A stretch of DNA of 5,595 nt from NCBI GenBank assembly GCA_946481195.1, contig CAMLNG010000269.1, forward strand, positions 1 to 5,595, read 5' to 3'. Origin of the DNA: an uncultured Chromatiaceae bacterium (GTDB lineage Bacteria > Pseudomonadota > Gammaproteobacteria > Enterobacterales > Alteromonadaceae). The translations under genes were made by a program, and so were the position numbers. The notes below the pieces were generated by a model. That model saw nothing but the letters and a program-made list of their open reading frames with translations. It was not told the origin of the DNA and searched no databases. This document shows positions 1 to 5,595 of the stretch, one piece after another; the first letter of the stretch is position 1; each line of letters opens with the position of its first letter.

Positions 1-146
1 AATCACCGGTGACTTCGTTGCAGACAGCACCTTAACAGGCGTCGCTTTTTGCTGTAAAGCTGGCTGCGGTCCGGTCTGAAAGGTAGACTGGTCTGCCAGT
101 CGTCTGGTGCAAACAGGGCAGAATAGCTGTTAAAACAGGAGTATAT
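1..146. other. Left flank with no supported gene
   Basis: No complete gene is visible. On the + strand, one frame is open from the left edge to a TGA at 77-79 and could be the last 25 codons of an upstream gene, but I do not recognise the peptide. On the - strand, one frame is open from about 129 to the left edge, but it has no ATG and a TAA at 130-132 closes it upstream. A perfect 6-bp hairpin, GACTGG (86-91) with CCAGTC (96-101) and loop TCTG, lies here without a T-tract on either side. The hexamer GGTCTG occurs at 73-78 and 90-95. No convincing -35/-10 pair for the downstream acetyltransferase gene was found. Confidence 0.5.
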
Positions 147-632
147 ATGGCTGAATTATCTGGGGAATTAAGTTTTGGCCCGGTGTTAAAACATGAGATT
201 GCTCTGGTCGCAACGCTTGAGGAGTCGGCTTTTCCTCCACCGGTGTATCCGGTATTTTTTTTCCGGCAAGCCTACGATTTGTGGCCACAGCTATTCTGGG
301 TGGCGCGTCGTGGCGACGAAATTCTGGCTTATCTGATTTGTGGCCCTGAATTTTCTGACCGACACAAGCTCAGTCTGATGTCATTTGCGGTGGACCCGAA
401 AACGCAAGGCCAGGGCATAGGTAAAGCTTTATTGCAGGCTTTTATACAGCAAATCGCTGAGATTGCGCCTGAGGTTAGACAGGTTTGGCTGACTGCAGAC
501 CCGGATAACACTGCAGCGCTGCGTCTGTATCAGCAGCATGGCTTTGTGCAAACATCTGAAGAACCTGATTATTACGGCAGCGGTTATCGCCGGCTGGTTC
601 TGACTGCGCAAACCGGTGGAAAAAATCGCTGA
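147..632 (+). CDS. GNAT-family N-acetyltransferase (RimI-like fold)
   Basis: This 161-residue protein is predicted to transfer an acetyl group from acetyl-CoA to an amine; the substrate cannot be read from the sequence. The acetyl-CoA binding motif A is visible as VDPKTQGQGIGKALL at residues 82-96, with the Q87-x-x-G90-x-G92 pyrophosphate-binding signature. It is followed by motif B, with N121 and LYQQHGF at 127-133, where Tyr128 sits at the usual general-acid position. This C-terminal pattern resembles RimI, which acetylates ribosomal protein S18. The N-terminal half (FPPPVYPVFFFRQAYDLWP, residues 29-47) is rich in aromatics and prolines and is unlike E. coli RimI as I remember it, so I do not assign rimI. 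The ATG is preceded by AGGAG at 137-141 with 5-nt spacing, which supports this start. It has no signal peptide or membrane segment, so it is presumably cytoplasmic. It lies 207 bp upstream of tig, which has its own promoter, so the two are probably separate units. Confidence 0.85.
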   Translation: MAELSGELSFGPVLKHEIALVATLEESAFPPPVYPVFFFRQAYDLWPQLFWVARRGDEILAYLICGPEFSDRHKLSLMSFAVDPKTQGQGIGKALLQAFIQQIAEIAPEVRQVWLTADPDNTAALRLYQQHGFVQTSEEPDYYGSGYRRLVLTAQTGGKNR

Positions 633-682
633 AAATCACACAGCTTTTTGCCGAAAATTCAGCGCTAAGCCGCGTCAATACT

Positions 683-720
683 GGGGGTTCATCAAAAGCT
701 CGACGCCTCGGAAAACCCCC
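683..720. repeat. Inverted repeat around the tig -35 element
   Basis: GGGGGTT at 683-689 is perfectly complementary to AACCCCC at 714-720, with 24 bp between the arms. The -35 hexamer (700-705) lies between the arms, and the right arm ends 2 bp before the -10 box. As RNA it could form a stem at the end of the acetyltransferase transcript, but no T-tract follows, so it is not a standard intrinsic terminator. As DNA its placement would suit an operator. Either role is inference. Confidence 0.4.
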
Positions 721-728
721 GCTATAAT
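700..728 (+). promoter_or_regulatory. Probable sigma-70 promoter for tig
   Basis: A perfect TATAAT lies at 723-728. With the optimal 17-bp spacer, TCGACG at 700-705 matches four of six bases of TTGACA. Transcription would start near 735, giving tig a leader of roughly 105 nt. A 7-bp inverted repeat (683-689 and 714-720) brackets the -35 hexamer. The strong -10 suits a highly expressed chaperone gene. The assignment rests on consensus matching only. Confidence 0.7.
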
Positions 729-839
729 GCCGCGTCCTATTAAACGTTCAGTCTGGCTGCCATCGCATTTAACGCAACAGAGCCAGGCTCAGGTAAGCCG
801 GCGTATCGCTACGCCCGATTTTGATTTTGAGGTAACAAA

Positions 840-2150
840 ATGCAAGTTTCTGTTGAAACCACTCAGGGTTTAGAGCGCCGCGTCAATATTACAGTTCCGG
901 CTGCTGCTATCAGTGCTGAAGTCGAGAAAGAATTACGCCAAATTGCTAAAAATCGTCGCGTTGACGGTTTCCGTCCAGGTAAAGCACCTGTCGCAATCAT
1001 CAAAAAAATGTTCGGTCTGTCAGTGCTGCAAGATGTTGCTTCACGTCAGATGCAAAACCACTTCTACCAAGCTATCGTCAGCAACAAACTGAACCTGGCA
1101 GGCAACCCAACATTCGCTCCAGGTCAACTGGCTGAAGGCCAGGATCTGGCATTCACAGCGACTTTTGAAGTGTATCCGGAAGTTGCCCTGACTGGCCTGG
1201 AAAAAGTTGAAGTAACTAAGCCAGTGGTTGAAATCGTTGCTGAAGACATGGCAAAAATGATCGAAACCCTGCGCAAGCAACACGCAACATGGGCTGCTAA
1301 AGCTGACGCTGCTGCATCAGGCGATCGCGTCAACATGGACTTCACTGGTTCTATCGATGGCGAAGAGTTCGAAGGTGGCAAAGCTGCCGGCTTCACGCTG
1401 GAATTAGGTCAGGGCCGGATGATCCCAGGTTTTGAAGACGGCATCATCGGCAAAAAAGCCGGCGAGCAGTTCACTATTGACGTGACTTTCCCTGCCGAAT
1501 ACCACGCTGAAAACCTGAAAGGCAAAGCAGCTCAGTTCGCCATCACGCTGAACAGCGTTGAAACTCAGGTGCTGCCAGAAGTGAACGAAGAATTCGTCAA
1601 ACTGTTTGGCCTCTCAGAAAACACTGTTGAAGCGCTGCACACTGAAGTACGCAAAAACATGGAACGTGAACTGAACCAGGCGATCAAAGGCAAAGTGAAA
1701 GAGCAAGTGATCAAAGGCTTATTGGCGAACCATGAACTGGAAGTGCCACAAGCGCTGATCGACAGCGAAGTTGAAGTACTGCGCCGTCAGGCTCTGCAAC
1801 GTTTTGGTCAGAACATGAACGCGAAAAACCTGCCGGAATTACCAGCAGCGCTGTTCACTGAACAAGCCCGTGACCGCGTGAAAGTTGGTCTGTTACTGGG
1901 TGAAGTGATCAAAACAAACAACCTGCAGGTAGACGACTCACGCGTACAAGCGTTGATCGAAACTGTGGCTTCTGCTTACGAAGATCCAAAAGAAGTTGTT
2001 GCTTACTACAACAGCAACAAAGAGTTGCTGCAAGGTATGCGCAATGTCGCGCTGGAAGAGCAGGCGATTGATCTGGTACTGGCCAAAGCCAAAGTCACTG
2101 ATCAGCCAGCTAAGTTCGACGAAATTATGAATCCGGCTGCTGCGAACTAA
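840..2150 (+). CDS. tig: Trigger factor (ribosome-associated chaperone and prolyl isomerase)
   Basis: Trigger factor docks on ribosomal protein L23 at the exit tunnel, shelters nascent chains, and has peptidyl-prolyl cis-trans isomerase activity. The 436 residues are close to the E. coli length of 432. The N-terminal ribosome-binding domain (about 1-115) carries the signature loop GFRPGKAP at 43-50; E. coli has Lys where this has Pro46, a common variant. The FKBP-type isomerase domain spans about 161-247, with [13 protein letters not shown] at 168-180 and [11 protein letters not shown] at 194-204. The remaining helical C-terminal region forms the substrate cradle. It has no signal peptide, as expected for a cytosolic protein. 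The start is well supported: GAGGT at 829-833 lies 6 nt before the ATG, and [15 protein letters not shown] matches the family N-terminus. A promoter lies upstream and a hairpin terminator follows. A longer upstream frame overlapping this start is not needed. Confidence 0.98.
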   Translation: MQVSVETTQGLERRVNITVPAAAISAEVEKELRQIAKNRRVDGFRPGKAPVAIIKKMFGLSVLQDVASRQMQNHFYQAIVSNKLNLAGNPTFAPGQLAEGQDLAFTATFEVYPEVALTGLEKVEVTKPVVEIVAEDMAKMIETLRKQHATWAAKADAAASGDRVNMDFTGSIDGEEFEGGKAAGFTLELGQGRMIPGFEDGIIGKKAGEQFTIDVTFPAEYHAENLKGKAAQFAITLNSVETQVLPEVNEEFVKLFGLSENTVEALHTEVRKNMERELNQAIKGKVKEQVIKGLLANHELEVPQALIDSEVEVLRRQALQRFGQNMNAKNLPELPAALFTEQARDRVKVGLLLGEVIKTNNLQVDDSRVQALIETVASAYEDPKEVVAYYNSNKELLQGMRNVALEEQAIDLVLAKAKVTDQPAKFDEIMNPAAAN

Positions 2151-2152
2151 GA

Positions 2153-2181
2153 TTGACTTTAGTCCGGACGACAGCTTTAAT
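2153..2181 (+). promoter_or_regulatory. Probable sigma-70 promoter for clpP
   Basis: TTGACT at 2153-2158 (five of six to the -35 consensus) and TTTAAT at 2176-2181 (five of six to the -10 consensus) are separated by exactly 17 bp. The -35 begins 2 bp after the tig stop codon. The expected start is near A2188, about 55 nt before the clpP ATG. The -10 overlaps the base of the tig terminator hairpin. A separate clpP promoter downstream of tig is known in E. coli. I see no clear sigma-32 motif in this gap. Confidence 0.6.
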
Positions 2182-2216
2182 GGCCTGAGCAGCAGTGTTC
2201 AGGCCATTTTCATTTG
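2179..2216 (+). terminator. Rho-independent terminator after tig
   Basis: AATGGCCTGA at 2179-2188 pairs perfectly with TCAGGCCATT at 2199-2208. The stem can extend inward by three pairs (one a G-U) to a GCAG loop at 2192-2195. The T-rich stretch TTTTCATTT follows from 2207. It lies 28 nt after the tig stop codon and overlaps the clpP promoter. Confidence 0.8.
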
Positions 2217-2230
2217 TGCTGCCGCATTTC

Positions 2231-2235
2231 AGGGA
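2231..2235 (+). promoter_or_regulatory. Ribosome binding site fixing the clpP start
   Basis: AGGGA lies 7 nt upstream of the ATG at 2243. It favours that codon over the in-frame GTG at 2195 and over the ATG at 2261, which would remove half of the expected propeptide. Confidence 0.7.
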
Positions 2236-2242
2236 ATCAGTT

Positions 2243-2866
2243 ATGGTGTCAACACCTCATATGAATGAATTAGTCAACGCGTTAGTCCCCATCGTCATCG
2301 AGCAAACCGCCAAAGGTGAGCGTTCATTTGACATTTACTCCCGTTTGCTCAAAGAGCGGGTTATTTTTCTGACCGGCCAGGTTGAAGACCATATGGCCAA
2401 CCTGATCGTGGCGCAGTTACTGTTCCTTGAATCAGAAAACCCGGAAAAAGATATCTACATTTATATCAATTCACCTGGCGGTTCTGTTACTGCAGGCCTC
2501 GCCATTTATGACACTATGCGGTATATCAAATGTGATATCGCTACAGTCTGTGTCGGCCAGGCAGCCAGTATGGGCGCGTTCCTGTTGTCGGGTGGTACCA
2601 AAGGCAAACGATATGTGCTGCCAAATGCCCGGGTGATGATCCACCAGCCATTAGGTGGCTTCCAGGGCCAGGCCACTGATTTTGAAATCCATGCCCGCGA
2701 AATTCTGACGATCAAAGAAAAACTGAATCGTCTGATGGCCGAGCATTGTGGCAAAACGCTGGAGGAGGTCGTCCGCGACACTGAACGTGACAACTTCTTA
2801 AGCGCGCAACAAGCGGTGGATTATGGTTTGGTAGACCAGATCCTGACCAAGCGCGAAGCCAAATAA
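2243..2866 (+). CDS. clpP: ATP-dependent Clp protease proteolytic subunit ClpP
   Basis: ClpP is a cytosolic serine peptidase that forms a double heptameric chamber and degrades proteins fed by ClpX (or ClpA). The product from this ATG is 207 residues, the same length as E. coli ClpP. The catalytic triad is Ser109 (in GQAASMGAF), His134 (in MIHQPLGG) and Asp183 (in ERDNF). Its 25- and 49-residue spacings match E. coli Ser111/His136/Asp185. The oxyanion-region loop SPGGSVTAG is at 77-85. By analogy the propeptide would be removed between Asn12 and Ala13, giving a mature [10 protein letters not shown] start. The frame stays open to a GTG at 2195, but that codon sits inside the terminator hairpin and has no ribosome binding site. 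AGGGA at 2231-2235, 7 nt before this ATG, decides the start. clpX follows after 70 bp. Confidence 0.97.
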   Translation: MVSTPHMNELVNALVPIVIEQTAKGERSFDIYSRLLKERVIFLTGQVEDHMANLIVAQLLFLESENPEKDIYIYINSPGGSVTAGLAIYDTMRYIKCDIATVCVGQAASMGAFLLSGGTKGKRYVLPNARVMIHQPLGGFQGQATDFEIHAREILTIKEKLNRLMAEHCGKTLEEVVRDTERDNFLSAQQAVDYGLVDQILTKREAK

Positions 2867-2868
2867 GC

Positions 2869-2882
2869 CTGCCTGGCGGCAG
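2869..2882 (+). other. Small hairpin directly after the clpP stop
   Basis: CTGCC at 2869-2873 pairs with GGCAG at 2878-2882 across a 4-nt loop (TGGC). It starts 2 nt after the clpP stop codon. No T-tract follows, so it is unlikely to terminate on its own. It may protect the 3' end of clpP mRNA or tune readthrough into clpX; both are inference. Confidence 0.4.
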
Positions 2883-2891
2883 TGAATTTAA

Positions 2892-2916
2892 AAAGTGGTG
2901 TCAGCGACGCCACTTT
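2892..2916 (+). other. Stem-loop in the clpP-clpX gap
   Basis: AAAGTGGTGT at 2892-2901 pairs with ACGCCACTTT at 2907-2916 in a 10-bp stem containing one G-U pair, with a 5-nt loop. On the + strand only the stem's own three T residues follow, then AGCAAG, so termination should be weak or partial. On the - strand the hairpin is followed by TTTTTAAATT, but no gene there would need it. A role as attenuator, processing site or stability element between clpP and clpX is plausible but unproven. Confidence 0.55.
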
Positions 2917-2936
2917 AGCAAGAATGAGGTAGTTCC

Positions 2937-4214
2937 ATGTCTGATCGCACTGACGGCGAGAAGAGCAGCAAGTTGCTGTATTGCTCTTTCTGTGGCAAAT
3001 CACAGCACGAAGTGCGTAAGTTGATCGCAGGCCCACAGGTCTATATCTGTGACGAATGCGTTGACCTATGCAATGACATTATCCGCGAAGAAATCAAAGA
3101 CATTTCGCCAAAACGCGATGGCAATAAACTGCCAACACCAAAAGAGATCCGCACTCACCTCGATGATTATGTCATAGGGCAAGAGCATGCGAAAAAAGTG
3201 CTGGCGGTTGCGGTGTACAATCATTACAAGCGCCTGCGCACTGTTGGCCAGAAACAGGACGTTGAACTCGGTAAGTCAAACATTCTGCTGATTGGCCCAA
3301 CCGGCAGTGGCAAAACCTTGCTGGCTGAAACGCTGGCCCGTTTACTGGATGTGCCATTTACGATGGCAGATGCAACCACATTAACTGAAGCCGGTTATGT
3401 CGGTGAAGACGTGGAAAACATCATCCAGAAACTGCTGCAAAAGTGCGATTACGATGTGGAAAAAGCCCAGCGCGGCATTGTTTACATCGATGAGATCGAC
3501 AAGATTTCGCGGAAGTCTGAGAATCCTTCTATCACCCGTGACGTTTCGGGCGAAGGCGTGCAGCAAGCCCTGTTGAAGCTGATTGAGGGCACAGTCGCAT
3601 CGGTACCTCCGCAAGGTGGCCGTAAGCATCCACAACAGGAATTCCTGCAGGTCGATACCTCGAAGATCCTGTTTATCTGTGGCGGCGCTTTTGCTGGTCT
3701 TGATAAAATTATTGAGCAGCGCAGTGCCAAAGGTTCCAGCATCGGTTTTGGCGCTCAGGTGAAGAGCAAAGAATCCAGCCGCAGCCTGACCGAAAGTTTC
3801 CGCGACGTCGAGCCGGAAGATTTAGTGAAGTTCGGTTTAATCCCGGAATTCATTGGTCGTCTGCCGGTCGTTGCAACGCTGACTGAACTGGATTTGGCCG
3901 CGTTAATGCAAATTCTGAGTCAGCCGAAAAACGCGCTGATTAAGCAATTTGGCGCGCTGTTCCAGATGGAAGGCGTTGAGCTGGAATTCCGTGAAGACGC
4001 GCTCAAAGCCATTGCCCAAAAAGCGATGGAGCGTAAAACCGGTGCCCGCGGCTTGCGTTCTATCGTCGAAGGCGTACTGCTCGACACCATGTACGAGCTG
4101 CCATCGATGCAGGATGTGGCCAAAGTGGTGGTTGACGAAACCGTGATCCGCGGAGAATCACAGCCGATTCTGATGTATCAGAATCCAGAAAAAGTGGCCG
4201 CTGAGTCGCATTGA
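2937..4214 (+). CDS. clpX: ATP-dependent Clp protease unfoldase subunit ClpX
   Basis: ClpX is a hexameric AAA+ unfoldase that recognises tagged substrates (for example SsrA-tagged), unfolds them with ATP and threads them into ClpP. The 425 residues show every family hallmark. The N-terminal zinc-binding domain has Cys16, Cys19, Cys38 and Cys41. Walker A is GPTGSGKT at 120-127 with Lys126. The GYVG pore loop is at 153-156 and Walker B is VYIDEIDK with Asp185 and Glu186. The RKH substrate loop is at 229-231. The ClpP-docking IGF loop is at 269-271. The arginine finger is in EFIGR (Arg308), and the sensor-2 GAR motif contains Arg371. GAGGT at 2926-2930, 6 nt upstream, supports the ATG. With no convincing promoter in the 70-bp gap, it is probably cotranscribed with clpP. 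A strong terminator follows. Confidence 0.98.
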   Translation: MSDRTDGEKSSKLLYCSFCGKSQHEVRKLIAGPQVYICDECVDLCNDIIREEIKDISPKRDGNKLPTPKEIRTHLDDYVIGQEHAKKVLAVAVYNHYKRLRTVGQKQDVELGKSNILLIGPTGSGKTLLAETLARLLDVPFTMADATTLTEAGYVGEDVENIIQKLLQKCDYDVEKAQRGIVYIDEIDKISRKSENPSITRDVSGEGVQQALLKLIEGTVASVPPQGGRKHPQQEFLQVDTSKILFICGGAFAGLDKIIEQRSAKGSSIGFGAQVKSKESSRSLTESFRDVEPEDLVKFGLIPEFIGRLPVVATLTELDLAALMQILSQPKNALIKQFGALFQMEGVELEFREDALKAIAQKAMERKTGARGLRSIVEGVLLDTMYELPSMQDVAKVVVDETVIRGESQPILMYQNPEKVAAESH

Positions 4215-4224
4215 TGCTGTGCAT

Positions 4225-4253
4225 TGCCGCTTGCTGAGAAAAACGCAGCGGCA
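4225..4253 (+). other. Stem-loop between the clpX stop and its terminator
   Basis: TGCCGCT at 4225-4231 pairs perfectly with AGCGGCA at 4247-4253 across a 15-nt A-rich loop. It is not followed by a T-tract. It sits 7 nt upstream of the main clpX terminator and may be a 3'-end stability element. It could also be chance. Confidence 0.4.
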
Positions 4254-4260
4254 GCTAGAA

Positions 4261-4293
4261 AAAGAAGGAGCTTCGGCTCCTTTTTTGTTTTTT
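4261..4293 (+). terminator. Rho-independent terminator of clpX
   Basis: AAGGAGC (4265-4271) and GCTCCTT (4276-4282) form a stem closed by a stable TTCG tetraloop (4272-4275). It can extend outward through A-T and one G-T pair. Six T residues follow at 4281-4286, then G, then six more T. This is a textbook intrinsic terminator and should end the clpP-clpX transcript. Confidence 0.92.
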
Positions 4294-4354
4294 GACATCT
4301 TGGGAATCGATTGTCCGTTTAATCCACCATATTCAATACCTTGCTGTTGCTTTA

Positions 4355-4386
4355 GCCAATGAACTCCGGCTTTTGGCATTTTTTTT
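4355..4386 (+). terminator. Possible weak terminator in the clpX-lon gap
   Basis: GCCAA (4355-4359) pairs with TTGGC (4373-4377) over a 13-nt loop and is followed, after one A, by eight T residues (4379-4386). An alternative fold pairs AGCC (4354-4357) with GGCT (4368-4371). The stem is short, so the call rests mainly on the adjacent T-tract. No known gene between the clpX terminator and this site needs it. It could end an unrecognised short transcript or insulate the lon promoter. Confidence 0.35.
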
Positions 4387-4394
4387 ACCACAGC

Positions 4395-4422
4395 GTTGAA
4401 CTGAAGCTTTTGAACCCCATAT
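4395..4422 (+). promoter_or_regulatory. Heat-shock (sigma-32) promoter of lon
   Basis: The -10 element CCCCATAT at 4415-4422 matches the sigma-32 consensus CCCCATNT fully. GTTGAAC at 4395-4401 matches five of seven bases of the CTTGAAA -35 element, with 13 bp between them. As I recall it, the E. coli lon promoter also has a GCGTTGAA element, the same spacing and CCCCATATACT. Transcription would start near 4430, giving a leader of roughly 35 nt. This predicts induction of lon on heat shock. Confidence 0.88.
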
Positions 4423-4465
4423 ACTCGTTAATCACGCCTGCAGTAACTAATTCGAGAGTAATTTA

Positions 4466-5595
4466 ATGACAGAAGCAACAGTCGAACGTTTGCATATGCC
4501 TGTGTTGGCATTACGCGACGTGGTCGTCTATCCGCATATGGTGATCCCATTATTCGTCGGGCGGGCAAAGTCCATCAAATGCCTGGATGCAGCGATGGAT
4601 AAAGACAAACAAATTTTTCTGGTGGCGCAGAAAGACGCCACGCTGGACGACCCGGCTGAAGCTGATCTTTACCAGGTCGGTACAGTGGCGACTATTTTAC
4701 AGCTGCTGAAGTTACCGGATGGTACGGTGAAAGTGCTGGTGGAAGGCGGCCGTCGTGCCAAATTGGCTGGTTTTACCGAAACCGACAAAACCTTTATGGC
4801 TTATGTTGATGTCATCGCATCACCAGAACTCGATAGCCGGGAGCAGGAAGTGTTTCTGCGCTCAGCCGTCAATCAGTTTGAAGGTTATATCAAGCTGAAT
4901 AAAAAAATCCCGCCAGAAGTGTTAACCGCACTGTCAGGTATCGACGACGCCGCACGGCTGGCTGATACGATGGCTGCCCATATGCCATTGAAAGTCGAAG
5001 ATAAGCAAAAAGTGCTGGAAATCATCGACGTCACGGAACGGCTTGAATACCTGATGGCGATGATGGAGTCGGAAATCGACATTCTGCAGGTGGAACGGCG
5101 CATTCGCAGCCGCGTCAAAAAGCAGATGGAGAAAAGCCAGCGCGAGTATTATCTGAACGAACAGATGAAAGCTATCCAGCGTGAGCTGGGCGAGCTCGAC
5201 GATGCACCGGACGAATTTGAAGCCATCAATCGCAAAATTGAAGCGGCGCAAATGCCAACGGAAGCCAAAGACAAAGCCAGTGCCGAACTGTCGAAGCTGA
5301 AGATGATGTCGCCAATGTCGGCGGAAGCCACAGTGGTACGTTCTTACATCGACTGGCTGACGCAGGTGCCGTGGAAAGCCCGTTCCAAAGTGAAAAAGAA
5401 TCTGGCACTGGCTGAAGAAATCCTCAATGCCGACCATTATGGTCTGGATAAAGTCAAAGAACGCATTCTCGAATATCTGGCAGTACAGCAGCGCGTCAAC
5501 AAATTAAAAGGCCCGATTTTGTGCCTGGTGGGCCCTCCGGGGGTTGGTAAAACTTCGCTGGGTCAATCTGTAGCGAAAGCCACTGGACGCAAGTA
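4466..5595 (+). CDS. lon: ATP-dependent protease Lon, N-terminal part (cut by window edge)
   Basis: Lon is a cytosolic homo-hexameric AAA+ serine protease that degrades misfolded and short-lived regulatory proteins. The window holds 376 complete codons of an expected 780 or so, open to the right edge without a stop. The N-terminal substrate-binding domain starts with MPVLALRDVVVYPHMVIPLFVGR at about residues 11-33. A long helical segment follows, including KKQMEKSQREYYLNEQMKAI. The AAA+ module begins with Walker A GPPGVGKTS at 356-364. Lys362 has the same number as in E. coli Lon, which supports this start. Walker B, the sensors and the Ser-Lys catalytic dyad lie beyond the window, so protease function is assumed from the family. 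The Shine-Dalgarno is modest: GAGAG at 4454-4458, 7 nt before the ATG. A sigma-32 promoter lies just upstream. Confidence 0.97.
   Translation, partial: MTEATVERLHMPVLALRDVVVYPHMVIPLFVGRAKSIKCLDAAMDKDKQIFLVAQKDATLDDPAEADLYQVGTVATILQLLKLPDGTVKVLVEGGRRAKLAGFTETDKTFMAYVDVIASPELDSREQEVFLRSAVNQFEGYIKLNKKIPPEVLTALSGIDDAARLADTMAAHMPLKVEDKQKVLEIIDVTERLEYLMAMMESEIDILQVERRIRSRVKKQMEKSQREYYLNEQMKAIQRELGELDDAPDEFEAINRKIEAAQMPTEAKDKASAELSKLKMMSPMSAEATVVRSYIDWLTQVPWKARSKVKKNLALAEEILNADHYGLDKVKERILEYLAVQQRVNKLKGPILCLVGPPGVGKTSLGQSVAKATGRK

Noticed and set aside
627..664. CGCTGAA (627-633) and TTCAGCG (658-664) inverted repeat at the end of the acetyltransferase gene, considered as a terminator
   Set aside because: The stem is only 7 bp with a 24-nt loop and is followed by CTAAGCCGCG, not a T-tract, so it does not meet the pattern of an intrinsic terminator.
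780..790. GAGCC-A-GGCTC palindrome in the tig leader
   Set aside because: A single-base centre cannot form a hairpin. An isolated 11-bp palindrome with no paired partner site is not enough to call an operator.
616..873. An 85-codon + strand open frame between the acetyltransferase and tig
   Set aside because: It starts inside the acetyltransferase gene, runs through the tig promoter, overlaps the start of tig in another frame, has no ribosome binding site and encodes no recognisable peptide.
2195..2242. N-terminal extension of ClpP from a GTG at 2195
   Set aside because: The codon lies inside the tig terminator hairpin and only about 7 nt after the predicted clpP transcript start. No Shine-Dalgarno precedes it, and the 207-residue product from 2243 matches the E. 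coli ClpP length.
4158..4391. A 77-codon - strand open frame across the clpX-lon gap
   Set aside because: It begins at a GTG, reads straight through the clpX terminator hairpin and overlaps the 3' end of clpX. The Lys-rich stretch is a by-product of the T-tracts.
4427..4447. GTTA/TAAC pairing in the lon leader as a possible RNA thermometer
   Set aside because: It has only four A-T-rich pairs, does not involve the ribosome binding site, and is within chance expectation.
4934..5437. A 167-codon - strand open frame opposite lon
   Set aside because: The + strand frame here is unmistakably Lon with family-wide conservation. The antisense peptide is low-complexity (rich in His, Phe, Leu and Gln), as expected from reading Lon codons backwards.

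Overview
The window carries a conserved bacterial proteostasis locus. In order, all on the + strand, it holds a GNAT-family acetyltransferase, tig (trigger factor), clpP (ClpP peptidase subunit), clpX (ClpX unfoldase) and the first 376 codons of lon, which the right edge cuts. The tig-clpP-clpX-lon order and the close protein similarity to the E. coli versions point to a gammaproteobacterium. The moderate base composition and the sequence character would fit Aeromonadales (Tolumonas/Aeromonas-like) or a related order. That assignment is from memory and is not secure.

Layout. Positions 1-146 are a left flank with no convincing gene. The acetyltransferase occupies 147-632, where bolA precedes tig in enterics. 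Positions 633-839 hold a strong sigma-70 type promoter (about 700-728) and a leader of roughly 100 nt for tig (840-2150). The 92-bp tig-clpP gap contains a strong hairpin terminator and an overlapping sigma-70 type promoter, placed so that clpP transcripts should start past the 5' arm of the hairpin. clpP (2243-2866) and clpX (2937-4214) are separated by 70 bp containing two hairpins but no clear promoter, so they are probably cotranscribed. A textbook UUCG-loop terminator follows clpX. The 251-bp clpX-lon gap then carries an unexplained short segment with promoter-like and terminator-like ends. It ends with a near-consensus sigma-32 (heat-shock) promoter laid out like that of E. coli lon.

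How the genes work together. Trigger factor meets nascent chains at the ribosome exit tunnel. ClpX recognises and unfolds substrates and feeds them to the ClpP peptidase chamber. Lon degrades misfolded and regulatory proteins. All catalytic and nucleotide-binding residues that fall inside the window are intact. I see no mobile element, CRISPR array, RNA gene of a known family or pseudogene. The coding content is ordinary core genome, and the points worth a second look are in the intergenic regulatory sequence.
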